Source: Lachnospiraceae bacterium UBA7179
Lineage (GTDB): Bacteria; Bacillota; Clostridia; Lachnospirales; Lachnospiraceae
Direction: 5' to 3'
Length of the DNA stretch: 21,486 bases
Assembly: GCA_002491195.1 (NCBI GenBank)
Contig: DKVL01000023.1
Coordinates: 1 to 21,486, forward strand
A model generated the notes under the pieces. It saw nothing but the letters and a program-made list of their open reading frames with translations, did no database searches and was not told the DNA's origin. Made by a program: the position numbers and the translations under genes. Position 1 is the stretch's first letter; each line of letters opens with the position of its first letter. Below, one piece after another: positions 15,293 through 21,486 of this stretch.

Positions 15293-15788
15293 GACAGACA
15301 GGGAGCTGCCTTTTGACGTGGAGGAAGTAACGGGAAAAGTGGCTGCGGAAGCGCTGGACTATGAACAATGTCCTTATGAGGTGTCGCTGAATGTACTTTT
15401 GACGAATAATGAGGGGATCTGTGAGCTGAACAGGCAGCATCGCGGGATGGACCGTCCAACGGACGTGCTGTCGTTTCCGAATGTGGACTATGAGCGTCCG
15501 GCGGATTTCTCAGTGGCGGAAGATAACATAGAGGACTATTTTGATCCGGAAAACGGCGAATTGTGTCTCGGTGACATTGTGATATCAGTTGACAAAGTGT
15601 ATGAGCAGTCGGCGGAGTATGGGCATTCTGTGAAGCGGGAGTATGCTTTTCTGGTCGCGCACAGTATGCTCCATCTGCTGGGTTATGACCATATGGAGCC
15701 ACAGGATGCAGAAGTGATGGAACGCAAACAGGAGGAAATATTGGACAGGCTTGGAATAACGAGAAGTGAGCAAGGAGCAGTTAAATGA
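15270..15788 (+). CDS. ybeY: Endoribonuclease/rRNA maturation factor YbeY
   Basis: A zinc-dependent endoribonuclease-type protein needed for 16S rRNA 3'-end maturation and ribosome quality control. The 172-aa protein carries the family signature AHSMLHLLGYDH (130-141), in which His131, His135 and His141 are the zinc ligands. Ser follows the first histidine where glycine is usual. RPTDVLSFP (62-70) and LGDIVIS (100-106) are also conserved. A short insertion rich in acidic residues (about 72-96) is common in clostridia. AGGAG at 15253-15257 serves ATG 15270, which lies within the end of the preceding gene in another frame. The stop overlaps the next start (ATGA), so the three genes are translationally linked. 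Confidence 0.95.
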   Translation: MTFYVESETDRELPFDVEEVTGKVAAEALDYEQCPYEVSLNVLLTNNEGICELNRQHRGMDRPTDVLSFPNVDYERPADFSVAEDNIEDYFDPENGELCLGDIVISVDKVYEQSAEYGHSVKREYAFLVAHSMLHLLGYDHMEPQDAEVMERKQEEILDRLGITRSEQGAVK

Positions 15789-17425
15789 AGAAAAAGAAGT
15801 CTAAGTCTAATTTTATTGTTCAGGGAGGAATCCTTGCGATGGCGGGAATTGTTTCCAGAATTATAGGAATCGCAAGACGTTTTCCCATGCAGCACATCTT
15901 TGGCGACAAAGGAAACGGATATTATGCTGCAGCATACTCAGTGTATTCAATCATGTTGATCATATCCTGTTATAGTCTGCCGCTTGCAGTGTCAAAAGCC
16001 GTGTCGGCAAAGATGAGCAAAAAGCAGTATAAAAGCGCCCAGAGAGTATTTCAGTGTGCGATGATTTTTGCGATGACAATGGGCGGAATCATGTTTCTTG
16101 TCTGCGAGTTTCTTGGAGATTTTCTTGCCGAATATGTCATGGAGGAGCCGATGGGGGCTATGGCGCTCAAGGTTCTCGGACCGGCTCTGCTGACAGTGTC
16201 GGTTATGGGTGTGTTCCGCGGATATTTTCAGGGACTTGGAACGATGATGCCAACGGCAATCTCGCAGATTTTAGAGCAGATCTTTGTGCTGATCGGAAGT
16301 ATTGCAGGAACTTATGTTTTGTATCATTATGGAGATAAGGTTGGCGCATTGCTGCATAACGAAGATTTTGCGCCAGCATACGGCGCGGCGGGAGCGTCCA
16401 TCGGACCAGTGCTTGGTTCTGTAGTTGGACTGCTGTTCCTTGCTTTTGTGTATGTATTGTATCAGAAAGGAACGAAGAAACGCGGCGTACGTGATGCAAA
16501 CGGGAGGGTTGACGGCTATCCGCAGATTTTCAAGTTGATTATCCTGACGATCGTACCGGTCCTGTTGAGCAGTACTGTCTATAATATAAGCGATGTGATT
16601 GATACGAAGATTTTTGGTTCCATCATGATCCAGAAAGGTCTCGGCGATATCAAGACGGATATCTGGGGTGTGTATACCGGAAAGTATAAAGTACTGATCA
16701 ATGTCCCGATTGCGCTTGCCAATGCGATGTGCTCGTCCATTGTTCCAGTGCTGACACAGCTGATGGTGCGTGAGGAGTACGGGCGTGCACGGGAGAGAAT
16801 CGGACAGGCGATGCGCTTTACGATGATTGTCGCATTTCCAAGTGCAGTGGGGCTCGCTGTGCTTGCAAGGCCCATTATCTCTATGTTGTTTAAAGGAGAG
16901 GTCGACATGGCGGTTGATATGCTCCATATCGGATCGTTGTCTGTTGTATTTTTTGCGGTATCCACGCTGACAAACGGTGTGCTCCAGGGCATTAACAAGA
17001 TGAAGGTCCCTGTGCGGAATGCGGCGATTTCGCTTGTGATTCATGTCGTATTCCTGTATGTGACACTTCAGCTAGGAATGGGAATTAACGCAGTCATTTA
17101 TGCCAATATTCTATTTGCGGCAGTTGTGTGTGTGCTGAATGGGCTGGCGGTGCGCAAATATCTGCGGTATAATCAGGAGCTGGTGCGCACCTTTGTCATT
17201 CCAGCGATCGCATCGATTGTGATGGGGATTGTGATCGGGCTTTTGAATATGGCGCTTTCGAAAGCGGCAGGGAATGTGGTGACAGTGTTTGTCGGAATGG
17301 GAATCGGTGTCGTTGTGTATTTTGTGGTGCTGATTCTGTTAAAGGGTATCAATGAACGTGATTTGAAGAGTATGCCTGGAGGAAGGACGATTTTGACAGT
17401 GGCAAAGAAGTTTCACCTGATGTGA
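15785..17425 (+). CDS. MOP-superfamily lipid-linked oligosaccharide flippase (SpoVB/YtgP-like)
   Basis: A 546-aa polytopic membrane protein with about 14 predicted helices, of the polysaccharide-biosynthesis/MurJ-like branch of the MOP (MATE) superfamily. It would flip lipid-linked precursors, such as lipid II or related glycans, across the membrane; SpoVB of Bacillus is needed for spore cortex. The N-terminal FIVQGGILAMAGIVSRIIGI, the ARRFPMQHIFGDKGNGYY loop and the central long cytoplasmic loop with KKRGVRDANGR are typical of the SpoVB/YtgP branch. It starts at ATG 15785, overlapping the ybeY stop by four bases. In Bacillus the gene after ybeY is dgkA, so this is a different arrangement. 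Whether it serves vegetative wall or cortex synthesis cannot be told from sequence. Confidence 0.88.
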   Translation: MKKKKSKSNFIVQGGILAMAGIVSRIIGIARRFPMQHIFGDKGNGYYAAAYSVYSIMLIISCYSLPLAVSKAVSAKMSKKQYKSAQRVFQCAMIFAMTMGGIMFLVCEFLGDFLAEYVMEEPMGAMALKVLGPALLTVSVMGVFRGYFQGLGTMMPTAISQILEQIFVLIGSIAGTYVLYHYGDKVGALLHNEDFAPAYGAAGASIGPVLGSVVGLLFLAFVYVLYQKGTKKRGVRDANGRVDGYPQIFKLIILTIVPVLLSSTVYNISDVIDTKIFGSIMIQKGLGDIKTDIWGVYTGKYKVLINVPIALANAMCSSIVPVLTQLMVREEYGRARERIGQAMRFTMIVAFPSAVGLAVLARPIISMLFKGEVDMAVDMLHIGSLSVVFFAVSTLTNGVLQGINKMKVPVRNAAISLVIHVVFLYVTLQLGMGINAVIYANILFAAVVCVLNGLAVRKYLRYNQELVRTFVIPAIASIVMGIVIGLLNMALSKAAGNVVTVFVGMGIGVVVYFVVLILLKGINERDLKSMPGGRTILTVAKKFHLM

Positions 17426-17442
17426 TGGAACCTGTGTCCGGA

Positions 17443-17472
17443 TTCCATGGAACGGTAAACGGTTCCATGGAA
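17443..17472. promoter_or_regulatory. Twin 10-bp palindromes, candidate operator
   Basis: TTCCATGGAA occurs at 17443-17452 and 17463-17472. Each copy is a perfect palindrome, and their centres are exactly 20 bases apart, about two helical turns. The longer form TTCCATGGAAC and GTTCCATGGAA is also an 11-bp inverted repeat, so the RNA could fold into a hairpin. No T-run follows, which argues against a terminator. A third partial match, ATGGAAC, lies at 17425-17431. Confidence 0.5.
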
Positions 17473-17478
17473 AATGAT

Positions 17479-17507
17479 GTATAAAAAGTAAAAATAAGCT
17501 GATACTA
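17479..17507 (+). promoter_or_regulatory. Candidate forespore (sigma-G/F-like) promoter for the BofC-like gene
   Basis: GTATA (17479-17483) and GATACTA (17501-17507) are 17 bases apart. They resemble the sigma-G pattern of a G-A-T-R-like -35 box and CATNNTA -10 box, with one base off in each part. BofC in Bacillus is forespore-expressed, so the match fits the gene. The evidence is by eye only and the region is AT-rich, so chance is possible. Confidence 0.3.
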
Positions 17508-17551
17508 TATCAAAGACGCCAAAGTGATCAATTTTGACGAGGAGGCTGATG

Positions 17552-18208
17552 ATGGAGAAGAGATATAAGATTGGCTTATTTTTTGTATTGGTACTGATTT
17601 CGGTATTGCTGGTTGTTTTGTTGTGGAAAAGGCATACGATGGATGGATTTCCGAATGAAGGCGATCAGGTAGAACAGAATCAGGCAAAACCTGATGTACA
17701 GTCCGAGCCGGATGATCAGGTGCCGAAAACGGCGGAGGAGATTTATCAGGTGCAGAAAATGACTGCACGCACAACAGCCGATACCGTTTGTATCTATGAG
17801 AATATCGACAAGAAGGACGGTTCTATGAGCGTGGTGGTGGAAAAACTTCCGGCAAAATATATCGGTCTGAACAGAACAGAGCTTGAAAATCTTCTCGCAG
17901 AGGACAGTCTGGCACCAACGCTTGCGGAAAAACAAAAAGGATTTAAATCACAGCATCTGGAGCTCTTCTCGGCAGAGAAAATCAAGGTGCTGCGCATCTA
18001 TGATACGACACAGGAGACAACAGGATTCTATATCATGGAGGTTGACGGCGAAGTGTGTGTGTATAAGCATGATAAGACAACGTTGTATTTCAAGACGGGG
18101 CTGCGTGTGGAACATCTTCCGCCGGACGTTCGCTATGAGCTGAAGAATGGTAAATTTATGGACAGTGAACTGCAGGTGTATCATTTTATAGAATCGTATA
18201 GCAGTTAA
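17552..18208 (+). CDS. BofC-like forespore protein with C-terminal BofC domain
   Basis: A 218-aa protein with a single N-terminal hydrophobic helix (about 7-25) followed by a polar, probably extracytoplasmic, region. The C-terminal segment, TGFYIMEVDGEVCVYKHD then LRVEHLPPDVRYELKNG and a final ELQVYHFIESYSS, follows the pattern I know from clostridial proteins with the BofC C-terminal domain (a strand pair, LPxxxxxxLxxG, then ELxxxLExxSS). In Bacillus, BofC is a forespore protein that restrains SpoIVB signalling and so times sigma-K activation. Whether this relative does the same is unknown. AGGAGG (17540-17545) is six bases before ATG 17552; ATG 17549 and TTG 17534 are less well spaced. A flavoprotein gene begins 48 bases after the stop. 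Confidence 0.7.
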   Translation: MEKRYKIGLFFVLVLISVLLVVLLWKRHTMDGFPNEGDQVEQNQAKPDVQSEPDDQVPKTAEEIYQVQKMTARTTADTVCIYENIDKKDGSMSVVVEKLPAKYIGLNRTELENLLAEDSLAPTLAEKQKGFKSQHLELFSAEKIKVLRIYDTTQETTGFYIMEVDGEVCVYKHDKTTLYFKTGLRVEHLPPDVRYELKNGKFMDSELQVYHFIESYSS

Positions 18209-18256
18209 GGATTTGTATTACATTGTAGTTGGTTTGATCAGAATTGTAAAAAGGAT

Positions 18257-19603
18257 ATGGATAAAAGAACGATGGATAAAGTTACGAAAAACAGGGTTGT
18301 TGTGGTTGGCGGCGGTGCAAGCGGCCTGATGGCGGCGATCGCTGCGGCAGAAAACGGCGCAAAAGTCACGATACTAGAGCATCAGGACAGAGTAGGGCGG
18401 AAGATCCTGATGACAGGGAACGGCAGATGCAATCTGACGAATATGAGCGATGTGCGGGGCAAATACTACAGCAGCGATTCGGATTCCCTGGATAGGATTT
18501 ATGACACGCTTGTCAGATTTGATGCGGGAAAAACAAGAGACTTTTTCAAGCGTCTTGGATTATATACGAAGGAAAAAAGGGATGGCGGCGTATATCCGGT
18601 ATCAGAGCAGGCTGCAATTGTGCTCGACGTGCTGCAAAGCGCGTGTTTCAGGCTCGGCGTGTGTATACGCACAAACTGTGAAATCACAGCAGTCAGACCA
18701 GTGCGGTCAGGCGGCGGAACAGTCAGTGTGGCACAGTATATCTGTGTGGAGCAGGAACAGAAGAAACAGAATCGTGACAAGAGCAGAAGGATAGCCAAAA
18801 AAGAAGAGATCAGATACGACCAACTGATTCTCGCAACTGGCGGAAAAGCGGCTCCCGTCTCGGGTTCCGACGGTTCTGGTTATGAACTTGCAAAAAGGCT
18901 GGGGCACAGCATTATTGAGCCGCTTCCGGCGTTGGTACAGCTTCGGTGTGAGGGTTTCTTCTTCAAGGCCCTTTCCGGTGTCAGGGCGCAGGGAAGAGTC
19001 TGGCTGCTGATTGACGGCCAGGAGACCGCCAGTGAGGAAGGAGAGCTGCAGCTGACGGATTATGGGATTTCTGGTATTCCGGTTTTCCAGATGAGCAGGC
19101 TGGCATCGCGGGCGATTTATGACGGGAGGCGGTGCGAGGCTGGAATTAATTTTATTTCTTATATAGCACAAGCAAACAGCGGGGTTTTTGATGAAACGAT
19201 AGACAATCATATGAAAACATTTTCGTATAAGACAGTGGAGGAATTTCTGTCAGGACTGGTACATAAAAAGGTGGCGGCAGTCGTCTGCAGACGAAACGGA
19301 ATCGCATCGGGAAAAACGGTTGGTCAGACAAAAGCTGCGAAGATTGCGGACTGTATCAGGATGCTCGCAGATTTCAGGGTGAAGATCACGGCGCCTAATT
19401 CGTTTGAGAATGCGCAGGTGTGCTGCGGCGGCGTGCCGCTTGATGAGGTTGACGAAAACTTTATGTCGCGTAGATATTCTGGTATTTATATTGTCGGGGA
19501 GCTTCTGGACTGCGATGGCATATGTGGCGGCTACAATCTGCAATGGGCGTGGGCGACGGGGGCGATTGCCGGAACAGATGCGGCGTTAAGGACAGTTCCT
19601 TAG
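18257..19603 (+). CDS. NAD(P)/FAD-dependent oxidoreductase, HI0933/BaiN (YhiN) family
   Basis: A 448-aa flavoprotein of the HI0933-like family. The FAD-binding Rossmann motif is VVVGGGASGLMAA (15-27), followed by the family signature GRKILMTGNGRCNLTN (48-63). A central insertion domain follows, and the C-terminal FAD-closing segment is IYIVGELLDCDGICGGYN. Characterised relatives include BaiN, implicated in bile-acid 7-dehydroxylation, but most have no known substrate, so a bile-acid role should not be assumed. AAGGA at 18251-18255 is very close to ATG 18257; an in-frame ATG at 18272 is the alternative start. A lysine-rich stretch (about 165-185) makes the insertion more polar than usual. The next flavoprotein begins 27 bases after the stop, probably on the same transcript. 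Confidence 0.88.
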   Translation: MDKRTMDKVTKNRVVVVGGGASGLMAAIAAAENGAKVTILEHQDRVGRKILMTGNGRCNLTNMSDVRGKYYSSDSDSLDRIYDTLVRFDAGKTRDFFKRLGLYTKEKRDGGVYPVSEQAAIVLDVLQSACFRLGVCIRTNCEITAVRPVRSGGGTVSVAQYICVEQEQKKQNRDKSRRIAKKEEIRYDQLILATGGKAAPVSGSDGSGYELAKRLGHSIIEPLPALVQLRCEGFFFKALSGVRAQGRVWLLIDGQETASEEGELQLTDYGISGIPVFQMSRLASRAIYDGRRCEAGINFISYIAQANSGVFDETIDNHMKTFSYKTVEEFLSGLVHKKVAAVVCRRNGIASGKTVGQTKAAKIADCIRMLADFRVKITAPNSFENAQVCCGGVPLDEVDENFMSRRYSGIYIVGELLDCDGICGGYNLQWAWATGAIAGTDAALRTVP

Positions 19604-19630
19604 TGCACAGTTTTTTGAGGAGGGCAGGGC

Positions 19631-21295
19631 ATGATCACGATTCAACAGATCAAAATAGAAATGAAAATTGAGAAAGCAAATCAAAGATTGGAATTGGCGG
19701 ATCTGCTTGACAGCAAAGAGGTATTAATGAAAAAGGCGGCAAAGATACTTGGCATCAAAGCGACAGACGTGTCAGAAGTCACGATACTGAAACATTCGCT
19801 TGACGCGCGGAAAAAGCCGCAGATTTTTCAGGTTTATACCCTGGGGGTTACACTGCAAAGGAAGGATTTGGAAGAGCGGGTAGTAAAACGGTGTAAGAAT
19901 AACCAAATTGCAGTACATAACCAGAAACAATATGAATTTCCATCATTAGGAACGACTGGGCTGACGCAGCGTCCTGTCATAGTCGGTACAGGACCGGCCG
20001 GACTGTTCTGCGGATATCTGCTTGCCCGTCATGGCTATCGGCCAATATTGTTGGAACGGGGCCAGGATGTGGATACCAGAACAAAAGATGTGGAGGCTTA
20101 TTGGAATGGCGGCAGCCTGAATCCGGAATCCAACGTACAGTTCGGCGAGGGCGGAGCGGGTACGTTTTCCGATGGCAAACTCAACACGCTGGTGAAGGAT
20201 AAAAACGGCAGGAATCAAGAGGTTTTGCGGATTTTTGTGGAGTGCGGCGCACCAGAGCATATTTTATATGAGAGCAAACCGCATATCGGGACAGATATTC
20301 TGAAAAAAGTGGTTGTGAATATGCGTAATGATATCCTTAAAAATGGCGGGGAGGTGCGCTTTGGCGCGAAGGTGACAGGGCTTGAGATCAGGGATGGAGC
20401 GTTGTGCGGTGTGGTGGTAAACGACAGCGAGCTTCTCCTGACAACACAGGCCGTACTGGCGATCGGACACAGTGCGAGGGATACGTTTACCTATTTGAAC
20501 CAGATTCGGATTCCCATGGAGGCAAAGGCATTTGCCGTCGGGATGCGGGTAGAACATCCGCAGAGCCTGATCAATGAATGTATGTATGGCAGTGAGCACG
20601 GCAATCTGCTGCCCGCAGCGCCGTACAAGCTGACTGCACAGACCAGTACAGGGCGCGGTGTGTACTCGTTTTGTATGTGTCCGGGAGGATATATTGTCAA
20701 TGCGTCGAGTGAAGCAGGGCAGATTGCAGTGAACGGGATGAGTTATTCAGACAGAGGCAGCGGCCGCGCCAACAGTGCCATTATCGTGCAGGTTACGCCA
20801 GAGGATTACGGCGTGGACGGCCCGCTTGCGGGGGTTGCATTCCAGAGACGGCTTGAGGAAAAGGCGTATTTGATTGGGAAAGGACATGTGCCAGTTCAAT
20901 ATTATGGGGATTATAAGCGTGATCAGATTTCACAAAATCTGGTTGGTTCGGACAGTCTACAGCCGGATATCAAGGGTAACTATGCGTTTGCAAACCTTAG
21001 AGGGCTGCTGCCGTTATCCTGTGAACAGGCATTGATCGAGGGAATGGAACAATTTGATAAAACGATCAAAGGGTTTGCAAGAGAGAATGTTTTGCTGGCC
21101 GGGATCGAAAGCAGAACATCTTCCCCTGTCAGAATTAGCCGTGATGATACACTGCAGTGCCCAATGGTACGGGGGCTGTATCCCTGCGGCGAAGGTGCAG
21201 GCTATGCGGGCGGGATCACTTCTGCGGCAATGGATGGGATACGGGTTGCGGAGCAGATTGCGATGCAGGGTCGCCCAGCAGCTGTGACAATTTAA
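19631..21295 (+). CDS. FAD-dependent dehydrogenase-like protein (COG2509 family)
   Basis: A 554-aa flavoprotein of the widely conserved but uncharacterised COG2509 family. An N-terminal domain of about 110 residues (MITIQQIKIEMK..., with KHSLDARKKP at 54-63) precedes the FAD domain. There VIVGTGPAGLFCGYLLA (116-132) binds the ADP part, and NVQFGEGGAGTFSDGKLNT (168-186) is the family signature. The end contains GLYPCGEGAGYAGGITSAAMDG, the second FAD contact. The family is often found beside HI0933-type flavoproteins, as here. GAGGAGGGC about six bases ahead of ATG 19631 is a strong ribosome binding site. The reaction is unknown. A palindromic promoter region follows. Confidence 0.9.
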   Translation: MITIQQIKIEMKIEKANQRLELADLLDSKEVLMKKAAKILGIKATDVSEVTILKHSLDARKKPQIFQVYTLGVTLQRKDLEERVVKRCKNNQIAVHNQKQYEFPSLGTTGLTQRPVIVGTGPAGLFCGYLLARHGYRPILLERGQDVDTRTKDVEAYWNGGSLNPESNVQFGEGGAGTFSDGKLNTLVKDKNGRNQEVLRIFVECGAPEHILYESKPHIGTDILKKVVVNMRNDILKNGGEVRFGAKVTGLEIRDGALCGVVVNDSELLLTTQAVLAIGHSARDTFTYLNQIRIPMEAKAFAVGMRVEHPQSLINECMYGSEHGNLLPAAPYKLTAQTSTGRGVYSFCMCPGGYIVNASSEAGQIAVNGMSYSDRGSGRANSAIIVQVTPEDYGVDGPLAGVAFQRRLEEKAYLIGKGHVPVQYYGDYKRDQISQNLVGSDSLQPDIKGNYAFANLRGLLPLSCEQALIEGMEQFDKTIKGFARENVLLAGIESRTSSPVRISRDDTLQCPMVRGLYPCGEGAGYAGGITSAAMDGIRVAEQIAMQGRPAAVTI

Positions 21296-21301
21296 TAAGG
21301 C

Positions 21302-21340
21302 TTTACACCTTTTTCATAATCTGTTATGATTAAGGTGTAA
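21302..21340 (+). promoter_or_regulatory. Sigma-A promoter embedded in a palindrome
   Basis: TTTACA (21302-21307) and TATGAT (21325-21330) with a 17-base spacer form a strong sigma-A-type promoter for the small gene at 21379. The same bases form a nested inverted repeat: TTACACCTT (21303-21311) with AAGGTGTAA (21332-21340), and TCATAA (21314-21319) with TTATGA (21324-21329). The symmetry covers both promoter boxes, as for a repressor operator. Without a trailing T-run it is a poor terminator for the upstream gene, though that remains possible. Confidence 0.6.
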
Positions 21341-21378
21341 CAATCAGTACAGCCTATAAAAGAAAGTAAGGTGATTGT

Positions 21379-21486
21379 ATGTCAGATAAAGAGATGATGC
21401 AAAAAAATGTTGAAGAATTTGAAAGGTTACAAAAGTATATGATTTTAACCGAAGATAAAAATTCGGCAGCATATAAAGAGATGAAA
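21379..21486 (+). CDS. Small protein of unknown function, cut by the right edge
   Basis: An open frame starts at ATG 21379 and runs to the window end without a stop (36 codons seen). AAGTAAGGTG at 21364-21373 supplies a ribosome binding site and a good promoter lies about 50 bases upstream, so it is probably real. The visible part is helical, charged and soluble, with EEFERLQKYMILTEDKNSAA. I do not recognise the family; it has the look of the short helical hypothetical proteins common in Lachnospiraceae. Confidence 0.6.
   Translation, partial: MSDKEMMQKNVEEFERLQKYMILTEDKNSAAYKEMK

Noticed and set aside
16271..17044. Antisense frame opposite the flippase (257 codons)
   Set aside because: Composition is dominated by His, Arg, Asn and Gln, the shadow of hydrophobic codons on the other strand; no motif or start signal.
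18257..19603. Bile-acid metabolism role for the HI0933-type flavoprotein
   Set aside because: No other bai genes are in the window and most family members have no such link; family membership alone is not evidence.

Overview
The window looks like a chromosomal segment of a Gram-positive, endospore-forming anaerobe of the class Clostridia, most likely family Lachnospiraceae. This rests on gene content: a two-gene NfnAB electron-bifurcating transhydrogenase, the yqfC-yqfD-phoH-ybeY sporulation/RNA block, a SpoVB/YtgP-like flippase and a BofC-like gene, plus AGGAGG-type ribosome binding sites and frequent GTG/TTG starts. All convincing genes lie on the + strand. I see no tRNA, rRNA, CRISPR array, transposase or phage gene. 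No gene-free stretch exceeds about 250 bases.

Layout. (1) 1-2582: a sigma-A-like promoter, nfnA, a small intercistronic hairpin, nfnB and a strong hairpin terminator. (2) 2583-5197: a palindromic repeat element, rlmH, the decayed remnant of a metallophosphoesterase gene, and a divergent rtcB. (3) 5198-9960: an NhaC-type antiporter whose stop overlaps the start of a membrane-anchored papain-like/LRAT-like protein. Two related-looking secreted proteins follow, one with an intact lipobox and one whose lipobox cysteine is tyrosine. A short tandem duplication precedes the second. (4) 9961-11396: a second copy of the palindromic element, with 9-bp direct repeats at its ends, then pyrimidine-nucleoside phosphorylase and its terminator. 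(5) 11407-17425: a tightly packed block of yqfC, yqfD, phoH, a 403-aa degenerate PgpH-like membrane protein, ybeY and a lipid-linked-sugar flippase. (6) 17426-21295: twin palindromes, a BofC-like forespore gene and two successive flavoproteins (HI0933/BaiN family and COG2509 family). (7) 21296-21486: a promoter embedded in a palindrome and the start of a small protein cut by the window edge.

How the genes work together. NfnAB couples NADH, ferredoxin and NADPH pools. RlmH, YbeY and PhoH concern ribosomes and RNA, and RtcB joins or repairs RNA. YqfC, YqfD, the flippase and the BofC-like protein point to sporulation and cell-envelope work. The most notable items are the two-copy palindromic element with a conserved TCCTGCGCAA core, the PgpH-locus protein that has lost nearly all HD-domain metal ligands, the lipobox cysteine-to-tyrosine change, and the palindromic promoter at the right edge. 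I found no clear new defence or mobile system. All family assignments were made by eye from motifs and gene order, without database searches.
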